From positions 372,001 through 436,000 of the forward strand of contig NZ_JACHJY010000007.1 in assembly GCF_014203895.1 (NCBI RefSeq): a DNA stretch of 64,000 nt, in the 5' to 3' direction. Positions 56,824 through 64,000 of the stretch are shown here, piece after piece. Position 1 is the first letter of the stretch; each line of letters starts with the position of its first letter. Made by a program: the position numbers and the translations under genes. This DNA is from Streptomyces nymphaeiformis. Lineage in GTDB: Bacteria > Actinomycetota > Actinomycetes > Streptomycetales > Streptomycetaceae. Under the pieces are notes generated by a model that was not told the DNA's origin, did not search any database, and saw nothing but the letters and a program-made list of their open reading frames with translations.

Positions 56824-58116
56824 ATGCCGTACGCCTCCGCCAACGCCCACGTCCACTTCGCCCTCCACCCCGACCACCAGCCCGCCGTCATCGCCACCAC
56901 GACGGGCCCCACGGCCGACGCCGCCCGCTCCCACCTGTACGACCACGGCTTCCGCAGCACCGGCCCGGCCACGATGGTCCTGGCGCGCATCGACCTCGAA
57001 GAGCCCCACTACACCGCCCGCGCCGCCGAACAGCTCCGGCTGTCCGGGTTCATCACCGAGATCGACCCCGCCCTCCAGGAGGAGATCGACACCGAGTGGA
57101 CCTGGGCGAACTACTCCATGCCCTGGTGCTCCCGCGCGGAGATCCGCGAGGTCGGCGCCGCGGCCCAGCGCATCCACGACGACATCGCTACCGGCCACCT
57201 GACCATTCACCTGCACGCCGACGACGGCCACACCACCGTCGCCGTCGGCTCCTACACCACCGGCGTGCGCCGGCACATCCACCTCCACGGGGAGGACCAC
57301 CTCCGGCAGATCTCCACCTCGTACGATACCGAAGCCGAGGCCGTCGCCGAGTTCCACCGGCTGTACTCCGTCGCCGTCCGCCCCGGCCCCGCCCCGCTCA
57401 CCGACCTCGAACAGGCCGTCCGCCGACTCCTCACGGGCACGACCCCGTCCACCGCCGAGGCAACCTCCGCGCCCGCGACCGAGCCTCCGGTCGCGGAACC
57501 CGGCGAGCACGAGGCGTTCCTCGCCGCCCTCTTCTACGAAGACCGCCAATGGGAGAGGTACCGTCCCTCCGACGAGACGACCATCGCCTCCCACGAATCC
57601 CTGACCGTACGGGTCGAGTTCGACCACGAAGCACGTCACCGCACTGACGTCGCCTGGACGGTCGCCGAGTACGACGGCCCGGTCGGCGAGCGCCTCTGGC
57701 ACGCCACCCTCACCGCCGGCACTCCCGTCCCCCTCATCCACACGATCCTGCAGCACCTCGACGCCCCGACGCTCACCACCGCAGGCCACCCGGACGACGT
57801 CCTCCACGGCGCCGCCTGGCACCCGGCGAGCCACCCCGCCAGCACCACCTGGGCCGCACCTGACCGGAGCATCGTCTTCGAGTCCACCCCGCATGCCGTG
57901 GCGGACCGATGGACGCTGTACGGCGGGGAGGACCTCGACCGCGCGGCGTGGACCATCCGTCTGTCCGCCGGCGTTCCCTACGACCTTCTGGCCCAGCTCG
58001 CCGGCACCGCCGCCGACCTGATTCCGTCACCCACACGGCTGAGCCCGAAGCCGCTCCCGGCACCCGCCCGCGGGCTTCCCGCAACCGCGCCCGCCCAGCG
58101 CGTCCGCGGTCGGTAA
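56824..58116 (+). CDS. alpha/beta-module and DUF317-like protein (430 aa)
   Basis: The N-terminal third carries the recurring module (DAARSHLYDHGFRSTGPATM, HYTARAAEQLRLSGFITEID). The middle is beta-rich with several His (HLTIHLHADDGHTTVAVGSY). The C-terminal third resembles a DUF317 unit (VAWTVAEYDGPVGERLWHAT, DDVLHGAAWHPASH, AAWTIRLSAGVPYDLLAQLA). It is the last gene of the rightward train and joins the two main small-protein themes of the element in one chain. ATG at 56824. Confidence 0.7.
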   Translation: MPYASANAHVHFALHPDHQPAVIATTTGPTADAARSHLYDHGFRSTGPATMVLARIDLEEPHYTARAAEQLRLSGFITEIDPALQEEIDTEWTWANYSMPWCSRAEIREVGAAAQRIHDDIATGHLTIHLHADDGHTTVAVGSYTTGVRRHIHLHGEDHLRQISTSYDTEAEAVAEFHRLYSVAVRPGPAPLTDLEQAVRRLLTGTTPSTAEATSAPATEPPVAEPGEHEAFLAALFYEDRQWERYRPSDETTIASHESLTVRVEFDHEARHRTDVAWTVAEYDGPVGERLWHATLTAGTPVPLIHTILQHLDAPTLTTAGHPDDVLHGAAWHPASHPASTTWAAPDRSIVFESTPHAVADRWTLYGGEDLDRAAWTIRLSAGVPYDLLAQLAGTAADLIPSPTRLSPKPLPAPARGLPATAPAQRVRGR

Positions 58117-58228
58117 CCGGCCCCGGGCAACACACCTAGGGGCTGCTGTTCACGATCTTCGCGTCAGCCGAGAGGCCGTGTGGGTACTGCTGCGTCGACC
58201 GCCGATAGTGGCCGCTCCCGTACCGCTG

Positions 58229-58669
58229 TCAGCCCGGTAGCGGGCGACATCCCGGACATGCCGCATCGCCCTCGGGCCACACGGCGTACACCCACTCGCA
58301 CCTGGAACACATCACGATGTGGATGTAGTTGCAGGGGCACATGTCGTCGATGCACGACGGCTGGCCAGGGCAGACGTACGGCTCCCGCGCAGGCGCTGGA
58401 CGTGGCAGTCGCTCTGCTGGAGGCAGGGTCTCCAGGTAGGCGATGTAGTCCGGACGCTCCCGTGCCGGGCATCCCTCCGGGCAGGGGCCTGAGACCCACG
58501 AGTCGTGCCCGGGGATCGGGTCGTCCTCCTCGCAGCGGGGAGCCACCCACGGGTCCCAGACGGGGAGGTTGTACGAGCGGCGCAGGGCCTTGGCGGCTTC
58601 GGTGTACGACTCTCCGGTGGTCGCCTGGCGGCGGCGTACGGGGCCCTTACGGGCGTGGTCGGCAGGCAT
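58229..58669 (-). CDS. cysteine-rich zinc-binding-like protein (146 aa)
   Basis: About a dozen cysteines: RCEEDDPIPGHDSW, PCPEGCPARE, YVCPGQPSCIDDMCPC and MCSRCEWVYAVWPEGDAACPGC (split). These fit one or two zinc ribbons. A basic N-terminus (PADHARKGPVRRRQ) is followed by TEAAKALRRSYN. ATG at 58669 has TGGAG upstream; longer frames are unlikely. It lies convergent with the end of the rightward train. Function unknown; nucleic-acid binding is plausible. Confidence 0.62.
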   Translation of the reverse strand: MPADHARKGPVRRRQATTGESYTEAAKALRRSYNLPVWDPWVAPRCEEDDPIPGHDSWVSGPCPEGCPARERPDYIAYLETLPPAERLPRPAPAREPYVCPGQPSCIDDMCPCNYIHIVMCSRCEWVYAVWPEGDAACPGCRPLPG

Positions 58670-58841
58670 GGCAGCTCCAGGGCATCCAGAGGGGGGTCTG
58701 AATGCGCTGGTGCCGAGCACCTTGTCCAAGCGCGTCAGCGGAGCCGACCACGCGGGCCTGCGCACGGCCCGCCCCGCCAACTCGCAGGGCGCACCGAGCG
58801 TAGCAGCCCCCGGGCGCCCCGAAGGGGGCCATCACTCGTAC

Positions 58842-58873
58842 GAGGGACAGGGTGGCCGGCCAGCCTGTCCCTC
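58842..58873 (+). promoter_or_regulatory. hairpin upstream of the 58889 gene
   Basis: Perfect 10-bp stem GAGGGACAGG / CCTGTCCCTC with a 12-nt loop, ending 15 bp before the ATG at 58889 and lying between divergent genes. It could be an operator or an RNA structure limiting translation. Confidence 0.45.
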
Positions 58874-58888
58874 AGTCACGATGCCTGG

Positions 58889-59215
58889 ATGCAGGATGAC
58901 GAACCGCTGGAGGAGTGGGCTCGCCGACGCGACGCACGCCAGGCCGCCTCGAAGGGCAAGCGGCGCGCGGTGCCGCTCGGCGAGGGTCCCCACCGCGGGG
59001 CCCACGTCGACCCCGGCGCACCACGAGCGATCGAGGAGTGGACCGGCACGGACTGGGCGGTGATCGGCGTCGTCGAGAGCCTTGCCGCCGCGCAAGCCGT
59101 CTTGTACCCGCCGCCGCCCGTACAGGAGAAGCCTGCCGAGTGGGACCGGCCCGCGCTGGGCAGGGGGCGAGGTCGGCACCGAAAGCCGACCGCGGCAGAA
59201 GAGCGGGATCGGTAA
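58889..59215 (+). CDS. DUF6087 family protein (108 aa)
   Basis: QDDEPLEEWARRRDARQAAS, then RAVPLGEGPHRGAHVDPGAP, RAIEEWTGTDWAVIGVVESL and AAAQAVLYPPP match the DUF6087 pattern (short, acidic start, 'iqeW.g..W.pv....s.aaAq..l'). Family function unknown. ATG at 58889; longer frames reading from 58505 are not supported. Confidence 0.72.
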   Translation: MQDDEPLEEWARRRDARQAASKGKRRAVPLGEGPHRGAHVDPGAPRAIEEWTGTDWAVIGVVESLAAAQAVLYPPPPVQEKPAEWDRPALGRGRGRHRKPTAAEERDR

Positions 59216-59289
59216 GCGGCACAGCGCCCGGGCGCAGGGGGTTTGATCTCGAACTGGCCCATCCGGGCAGTACCTTCAAGGGGTTCGGT

Positions 59290-59640
59290 ATGAAATTCGG
59301 GGACAGGGGACGGAACAGCATGTCGACGGACAATATGTCGATGGGCAAGCGGGTGTTGCGCGAGATCGGCATGGTGGCCAAGGAGAGCGTGCGGGCCACT
59401 TACCGCAAGGAGTGGGAACTCGGCTTCGACGATGCCGCCCAGACCTGCCTGGGTGTCCTGTCTGAAGCCGCAGACGAGCTGCGGACGAAGATGAAGACCG
59501 GGAACTTGTCCAAGCAAGAGCAGCCACTGCTCGCGCGGCTGGAAGAGCTGGAGGAGGAGATGGGCAAGCGACTCCAGAGCGCCTGGGAAGCGGAGCCTGC
59601 TGTAGAAGCCTTGCCGCAGCCGTCTGTCAGCCGCCACTAG
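59290..59640 (+). CDS. helical hypothetical protein (116 aa)
   Basis: KFGDRGRNSMSTDNMSMGK, VLREIGMVAKESVRATYRKE, then a coiled-coil-like end (LARLEELEEEMGKRLQSAWE). Codon use is slightly less GC-rich than the surroundings. ATG at 59290 has a weak AAGGGG upstream; ATG 59320 is an alternative. No family recognised. Confidence 0.55.
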   Translation: MKFGDRGRNSMSTDNMSMGKRVLREIGMVAKESVRATYRKEWELGFDDAAQTCLGVLSEAADELRTKMKTGNLSKQEQPLLARLEELEEEMGKRLQSAWEAEPAVEALPQPSVSRH

Positions 59641-59661
59641 CAAACTCGGCTGCCCTGAGGG

Positions 59662-60054
59662 TCACTTCCGAGGGTCGGCCCTGTACGTCACGACGTCGGG
59701 CACACCGAGGATCATGCCGGTGATGCAGCCCTTGTTCCAGGCTTCGCGCTCGTCGCCGTCCAGGCCGTCGGGCAGCTTGTCTGCGCACTCCCGTTGTCCC
59801 ACGGAGACGGGATATCGGGTGTCGGGGCCGCCAGGGCGGGTGCACATGTCCTGCCGGGCAGCCACCTCCCCGCCGGTCGTGCAGTACGTGAAGTTGGTGT
59901 CGATGACGCGCTCCGCGTAGTCCGTCGCCGTCTGCTCGCCGAACCGATAGCCGTCCCAGTACCTCGCGGTCTTGTCTTCCTCTGTGGTGCAGCCGGCGAG
60001 CACGAGAGCGGCGAGGGCGAGCGGTACGAAGGTGCGTCGCATGCGCCGGAGCAT
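59662..60054 (-). CDS. lipoprotein (130 aa)
   Basis: A lipobox LVLAGC at about residues 17-22 after a basic, hydrophobic leader (RRTFVPLALAALVLAGC). The mature part has four more cysteines (FTYCTTGGE, QDMCTRPGG, RECADKL, NKGCITGMI), likely disulfides, and a conserved GEVAARQ. Predicted membrane-anchored on the outside. A hairpin (60061-60093) lies directly upstream. A decayed copy of its middle is at 63350-63446. Function unknown. Confidence 0.75.
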   Translation of the reverse strand: MLRRMRRTFVPLALAALVLAGCTTEEDKTARYWDGYRFGEQTATDYAERVIDTNFTYCTTGGEVAARQDMCTRPGGPDTRYPVSVGQRECADKLPDGLDGDEREAWNKGCITGMILGVPDVVTYRADPRK

Positions 60055-60060
60055 ACGAGA

Positions 60061-60093
60061 AGAGCCCCGGCCCCCGCGGGGGGCCGGGGCTCT
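60061..60093. terminator. strong hairpin terminator
   Basis: Perfect 15-bp stem AGAGCCCCGGCCCCC / GGGGGCCGGGGCTCT with a 3-nt loop GCG, between the lipoprotein start and the duplicated DnaB-N fragment. It would stop transcripts entering from either side. Confidence 0.75.
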
Positions 60094-60124
60094 GGTCAGA
60101 CCAGACGGTCCACGACGCTTCCCT

Positions 60125-60310
60125 GCCGGAGCCCGTCCAGGCAGTGCTCGCCGTGGCCGTGGACGACATCGGCGCGCGCTTCCCGCCCCGCGCCGGCGTC
60201 CTGCCCCGCACCCCAGCGCCCCCGCCGGCAGTCGTGCCCGACCACACCGAGGCGGCGGAGGAGAAGCAGTTGCTGCTCGCGACCGCCACCGCCCACCCGC
60301 TCAGCGGTCC
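60125..60310 (+). pseudogene. duplicated fragment of the DnaB-N-like gene
   Basis: Translation AVAVDDIGARFPPRAGVLPR, then VVPDHTEAAEEKQLLLATAT, is clearly related to the 55677 gene around 56150-56310 (VDDIATRFPPRAGALPR; VPDHTEATEEEQLLLATAT), with high nucleotide similarity. Both ends break off abruptly. There is no start and no gene context. A recombination scar. Confidence 0.75.
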
Positions 60311-60373
60311 CGGCATCGCTGAGCAGACCGGTCGCCCTCGCCTCCCAGCGCGACGGTGCTGGCCTCGAACAAC

Positions 60374-60410
60374 AGCGGGCCCGCACATACCAAGTACGTG
60401 CGAGCCCGCT
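60374..60410 (-). terminator. hairpin terminator after the 840-aa gene
   Basis: Stem AGCGGGC-C-CGCAC / GTGCG-A-GCCCGCT (12 pairs with one mismatch), 30 bp beyond the stop of the leftward 840-aa gene. Confidence 0.65.
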
Positions 60411-60439
60411 TACTGAAGAGATCAGACCTTCCACGCCGG

Positions 60440-62962
60440 TCAGATCTGCAGGATCAGCGTCTCCACCTGGTCGAGCGACGTCACGCTGGCCCGGGCCGCG
60501 TCCCGCGCCTTCGACAGCTTCTCCATCCACTCGATCCGCTGCTCGGCCGGCAGCCGACCTTCTCCGAGCTGGGCCCGCAGACGGCGCGCCTCCTCGAAGT
60601 CCGTCATCAGCGTGTGGGCGGAGTCCACGGCCCGCTGGTAGCTCCCCTCGACGAGTTCCACGCGGGCGGACAGCTGCTGCCGCAGGGCGGCCAGCTGGTC
60701 GCGGGGGTCGACCGGCACCTCCTCGCGCGAGGTGCTGCCGTCGCCGGCACCCGCACTGTTCCCGGCGCCCGTGGAGGTGCCGGCGTCCCCTCCGGCCGGA
60801 GCCGGGCGGCCGAGCTCCACGGGGAACATCCCGTCGAACCACGCCTTGTCGGCGACGTAGCCGGTGGGCCGGCCCTCGACGTCCGGGGCGATCACCATGC
60901 CCGCGGTGATCGGCGTCCGGTCCTCCTCGCTCCAGTGCTGCTCGCCGTAGCAGACCAGGGGCGTGCCGTCCTGCGCCTCGGGGGGCTGCGTCGCGTCCGG
61001 GTGCTTCAGCACGGCCTTCGCGAACGCCAGGAGAAGGGCCCGGCTGATGCCCGGGACGTTGTTCTGCGTGTACGCCAGGGTGAGGGCGGCGAGGGCACTG
61101 CTGGGGGTGCGGCGCACGCCCTTGCGCCCGTCGTTCGCCTCACTGCCCTGGCCAGGCGTGATGAACGGCTGCGGCGCGTGGATCAGCACAGGCGCCATCC
61201 GCTGGACCAGGGCGGCCCAGGCACCGGCGTCACCGGCCTCCGCCCCGAGGAACAGCTCCTTGAGCGGCCGGGGGTCCGGCCCGGCGCCCTTCTGGGTCTC
61301 CGACGTACCGAAGAAGCCCAGCGCGGAGAGGATGTTGCCCCGGTGCAGGAACAGCTGCGCGACAGCCGCGGACCACAGCCGCGTGCGCGCCTCGGCCGTC
61401 TTCGCCCGGATCTGGCTCCACGCCGGCTCCTGCAGTGCTCCCCGCACGATCGGCCAGAACCGCCCCGTGTCGCGGACGGTCCGCCTGCTCGACTTCGGCG
61501 TGTTCTCGGGCGGGATCTCGGGAAACACGAGCGCGGTGATGGCCCGCACCGCGATGTCGCGCAGCACGACGGGGGAGACCTCCTCGCCTGCGGGGACGAG
61601 CGGTTCGAGCGGATCGAGCGGCCCGTTGGCGGTCAGCGCGTCGCGCACCCCGGCCAGGTCGAGAAGGTCCGCACCGCGGGCGTTGGGGAACGCCTCGGCG
61701 AGGGCCGCGTCCAGGACCGACTCCTTGGCATAGGAGTCGACGAGCGTCGCGAACAGGGCGATCAGACGCGCGTCCTCGTCGTAGGGCTGGATGCCGCGCA
61801 GGTGGTCGTTGACGTTCAGCGTCCGCAGGACGTGTTCCAGCGCCTCCGGCCTGCTGCAGCCGATCACGATCTCCGCGGACACCGTGGCGATCTTCCCCGC
61901 CCGCAGCGACGGGTCGGTCAGCTCCGTTTCCGGCTTGGCAGCGTCCTGGTTGAGCCGGGTGGAGATCCGGTTCAGGATTTCCCGCAGACTCAGCAGCAGC
62001 AGCCCGGGGTCGGTCTTCTCCTTCGGCAGGGACACCAGGGACTGGGGCATTCCCGTCACCAGGTGCTCCGGACGTACGCGGAAGACGTCCAGACGAGCCA
62101 GCGCCCGGTTGTTGCCGGTCACGGCGGCCAGCCGCCACGGCTTCGACACCGTGCCGTCGGAGTTGGTGATCTGCCACTGCTGAAGGACGTTCATGCCCTT
62201 GGAGAGCTGGCCCGCGTCCACCAGGGACTCCACCAGGTCGTACCCGCGGGTCCTGCCGGCACGCTCCAGGCTCGCGGCGGCGTAGCGCTGCAGGTGGACG
62301 GCCACCGCGTACGGCTGCTCCGCCAGGACGAGCGCCGCCTTCGGCTCCCCCTCCTCCTCCGCGGAGCGGACCACCGGGCGCGGCCTTCGGTTGCCCAGGG
62401 CGGCGAGGAGGACCTGACGCCTGTCCTCAAGCTCGTTCACGAGGCGAAGGGCCTCCTGGTGCTTCTGCGTGGCCGCCGCCAGCGCCTGCGCGGTGTACGA
62501 CTCGTCTCCCGGCGCGCGACGGCAAGCCTCCACCTCCTTCTCGGCGGACTTCGCGGCCTTCTGGGCCTCTTCCAGCGCCACCTCGGCGGCGACGAGGTCC
62601 TCGACGCGCTGGTTGGCCTCCGGGACGGGCGGCGACCAGGCGGGGACGGTGCGGTCGTTGAGGTGCCACGGGGCAACCGCGGCGCCGTGGACGTCGCACA
62701 TCAGCAACAGCACCTGGTCGGCGCCGGCCTGCACGAGCCGGTGGGCTGTCGGCTTGAGAACCTTCCTGCCGCGCTGGGTGGAGATCAGGTTCTTGATCTC
62801 GGTGTCCGGGAGAGCGGTGGCGAGACCCTCGGTGATCGCCTGCCGGGGAGGCGGTACTACCTCCAGGTCCGCGCAGGTGTTCTCGACGGCGTCCGCAAGG
62901 CGCTCACCCCAGATGGGGGTGCCGATGTAGGGGTAGATGCCGTCAGGCCGTTTCGTGGCCAT
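60440..62962 (-). CDS. large hypothetical protein (840 aa), unknown function
   Basis: N-terminal region PDGIYPYIGTPIWGERLADA, then KNLISTQRGRKVLKPTAHRL and QVLLLMCDVHGAAVAPWHLN. There are two helical coiled-coil segments (about 150-200 and 745-835) and a middle part with VSKPWRLAAVTGNNRALARL. The last has a faint 'a.v.GnnR..A' likeness to ParB/DndB-type sequences, too weak for a call. No membrane segment. ATG at 62962 (ATKRPDGIYPY) is the natural start; the longer frame to 63118 is noise. It is transcribed alone, with its own terminator. Possible roles (defence, nucleic-acid binding) are speculation. Confidence 0.75.
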   Translation of the reverse strand: MATKRPDGIYPYIGTPIWGERLADAVENTCADLEVVPPPRQAITEGLATALPDTEIKNLISTQRGRKVLKPTAHRLVQAGADQVLLLMCDVHGAAVAPWHLNDRTVPAWSPPVPEANQRVEDLVAAEVALEEAQKAAKSAEKEVEACRRAPGDESYTAQALAAATQKHQEALRLVNELEDRRQVLLAALGNRRPRPVVRSAEEEGEPKAALVLAEQPYAVAVHLQRYAAASLERAGRTRGYDLVESLVDAGQLSKGMNVLQQWQITNSDGTVSKPWRLAAVTGNNRALARLDVFRVRPEHLVTGMPQSLVSLPKEKTDPGLLLLSLREILNRISTRLNQDAAKPETELTDPSLRAGKIATVSAEIVIGCSRPEALEHVLRTLNVNDHLRGIQPYDEDARLIALFATLVDSYAKESVLDAALAEAFPNARGADLLDLAGVRDALTANGPLDPLEPLVPAGEEVSPVVLRDIAVRAITALVFPEIPPENTPKSSRRTVRDTGRFWPIVRGALQEPAWSQIRAKTAEARTRLWSAAVAQLFLHRGNILSALGFFGTSETQKGAGPDPRPLKELFLGAEAGDAGAWAALVQRMAPVLIHAPQPFITPGQGSEANDGRKGVRRTPSSALAALTLAYTQNNVPGISRALLLAFAKAVLKHPDATQPPEAQDGTPLVCYGEQHWSEEDRTPITAGMVIAPDVEGRPTGYVADKAWFDGMFPVELGRPAPAGGDAGTSTGAGNSAGAGDGSTSREEVPVDPRDQLAALRQQLSARVELVEGSYQRAVDSAHTLMTDFEEARRLRAQLGEGRLPAEQRIEWMEKLSKARDAARASVTSLDQVETLILQI

Positions 62963-63349
62963 GGTGTCGTCCTTCCACCCGGCCGTGCCGGGCGAGCACA
63001 AAGCCCCCGCGTCTCGGGAGCGTGACACGCGCCCGAGCGCCGAAGCCTCGTGCCGGCAAGGTGTGAACCGGCACCCGTGAACTGAGGTGCGCGGAACTCC
63101 CTGCCCCGTACGGTCCACCTGCCAACGCCCGAAGAACGATCAACCCGACAGCGCCATGGGGGCGCTTGGGAATCTCGCAGCTTGCTCCTGCTCCGCCGGA
63201 AGCGGCATGAGGCGGACACCGGTGATGGGCCACCGACGTGCACCACGAAATCTGGCACCGGCATCGGCGGCCCGGCGAACCGAAACGGCAGGGTTCACCA
63301 GATCGGGTGGGCCTACCCGCATGAAGCCCCAGCGCAGACCGAGTTGAGG
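62963..63349. other. intergenic stretch, no gene recognised
   Basis: About 390 bp upstream of the leftward 840-aa gene. It should hold that gene's promoter; no coding, repeat or RNA signal is clear. Composition is near the window average. Confidence 0.3.
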
Positions 63350-63446
63350 TATTGGCTGGGTATCGAGGGGCAGGACCGTCAGGGGCGCACGTCTCCTGCC
63401 GGGCTGCCGTCTCCCCGCCGACCACGCAGTACGTGTGCGGGGCCAC
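63350..63446 (-). pseudogene. decayed fragment of a lipoprotein gene
   Basis: Leftward translation APHTYCVVGGETAARQETC, then PAPRYP, corresponds to NFTYCTTGGEVAARQDMC ... TRYP of the lipoprotein at 59662. It is only about 30 residues and has no signal peptide or stop in register. Confidence 0.6.
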
Positions 63447-63463
63447 TCCGGTGTCCGGAGTGG
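63443..63463. terminator. hairpin upstream of the DUF3800 gene
   Basis: Perfect 9-bp stem CCACTCCGG / CCGGAGTGG with loop TGT, 19 bp before the GTG at 63482. It may end leftover upstream transcripts or act as an operator. Confidence 0.45.
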
Positions 63464-63481
63464 CGCAGGGACAATGACGTC

Positions 63482-64000
63482 GTGACCTTGACCGGAGAGA
63501 AGTACACCCAGCTCAACCAGAACGAGCCGACCTCGGACAGCGCCGGCGGAGGGCGCTGGATCGCCTGCGACGAGTCCGGGTGGGATGGTGAGCAGCTCGT
63601 CGGTCGGCAGCGCCGCTTCCTTGTCTTCGCGTCCGTCGCCATCGACGACGCCGAGGCGGCCCCAGTGATCAGCGCCCTCCGGGAGCAGGCGCGGATCCAG
63701 CAGGCCCGGGAGCTGAAGTTCCACCTGTTCAAGGGCCGTGAGGAGCGGTGGTCCCTGCTGAAGAATCTGTGGGGTCCGGCCGGTGCACTGCACGACCGCT
63801 GCTCGGTGTACGTGGTCGACAAGGAGTACGCCGTGGCAGCGAAGGCGATCGATCTGCTGCTGGAGGAGAAGGCGCACGCCGAAGGGCGGAACCTGTACGC
63901 CGGAGGCAAGGCACGCGCCATGGCTCGGACACTGGCGCTCCAGGGACCGCGTGCCCTTCCGGACGCGCTGTTCGATGCGCTGATGTCCGCGTTCGTGGCC
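63482..64000 (+). CDS. DUF3800-type protein, cut by window end
   Basis: GTG at 63482 opens TLTGEKYTQLNQNEPTSDSA. Next comes WIACDESGWDGEQL with the 'DESG' start of DUF3800 (RNase H-like fold), then RFLVFASVAIDDAEAA, ARELKFHLFKGREERWSL and SVYVVDKEYAVAAKAIDLLL. DUF3800 proteins are predicted nucleases of the RNase H fold, often in mobile or defence loci; activity here is not shown. About 173 codons are visible and the frame continues past 64000. ATG at 63474 leads to an immediate stop and is not the start. Confidence 0.75.
   Translation, partial: MTLTGEKYTQLNQNEPTSDSAGGGRWIACDESGWDGEQLVGRQRRFLVFASVAIDDAEAAPVISALREQARIQQARELKFHLFKGREERWSLLKNLWGPAGALHDRCSVYVVDKEYAVAAKAIDLLLEEKAHAEGRNLYAGGKARAMARTLALQGPRALPDALFDALMSAFVA

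Noticed and set aside
60356..63025. 889-aa rightward frame opposite the 840-aa gene
   Set aside because: It contains long Arg/Gly/Val/Leu repeats without domains. The leftward frame has balanced composition, a natural start and a terminator.
1..64000. CRISPR arrays, tRNA or rRNA genes
   Set aside because: No regularly spaced repeats and no cloverleaf or rRNA-like sequence was recognised on reading both strands. A covariance-model scan was not possible here.

Overview
The window is high-GC DNA with strong G/C bias at third codon positions, many 4-bp stop/start overlaps and frequent GTG/TTG starts. The protein families (DUF317/SPDY, SCO6880, DUF6112, DUF4913, DUF6087, LAXTG-type sortase substrates) point to Streptomyces or a close relative. 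The gene content is that of a conjugative island or large plasmid rather than core chromosome: a VirB/Trb/VirD4-like transfer apparatus, two DNA methyltransferases, a relaxase-like protein, a composite transposon, and arrays of small lineage-specific paralogues. No tRNA, rRNA or CRISPR array was recognised.

Layout. (1) 0-7.9 kb is an accessory area: a short leftward group of DUF317-type genes, then an ADP-ribosyltransferase-like protein, a zinc-finger/nuclease-like protein, a membrane protein interrupted by an in-frame stop, a phosphoribosyltransferase remnant and a DUF4209 (HEPN-like) protein. (2) 8.0-22.8 kb is a long leftward gene train. From upstream to downstream it holds a DNA methyltransferase, DUF4913 and RelE-like proteins, four paralogous helical proteins sharing an ARD motif, a secreted SH3-like protein, two winged-helix regulators, an MFS exporter, an ATP-grasp ligase, three DUF317-type genes and two LAXTG-anchored surface proteins. 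(3) 22.9-23.04 kb is a roughly 116-bp imperfect palindrome where the two gene trains diverge. (4) 23.3-31.5 kb is the rightward transfer block: NlpC/P60 hydrolase, DUF6112 (VirB2-like), VirB8-like, VirB6/TrbL-like, SCO6880, VirB4-like ATPase. (5) 31.49-35.13 kb is a composite transposon made of two inverted, decayed IS5-type remnants around an 853-aa TPR membrane protein of foreign composition. It splits a small gene whose halves rejoin exactly in frame. (6) 35.4-58.1 kb continues the rightward train: small paralogues with a recurring alpha/beta module, a glycosyltransferase, a second MFS protein, a relaxase-like protein without the usual histidines, DUF317 proteins, the VirD4/TraG coupling ATPase, a cytosine-5 methyltransferase and a frameshifted DnaB-N-type protein. 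(7) 58.2-64 kb holds small accessory genes, a lipoprotein, an 840-aa protein of unknown function, duplicated gene fragments and the start of a DUF3800 gene.

How the parts may work together (inference). The rightward block supplies the secretion channel, wall hydrolase and ATPases. The leftward block supplies wall-anchored thioester and prealbumin-like adhesins that could hold mating hyphae together. The small paralogue families and DUF317 proteins lie between the transfer genes and may be accessory or regulatory parts of the same system. A 54-bp hairpin repeat occurs once in each train, in the same orientation relative to transcription.
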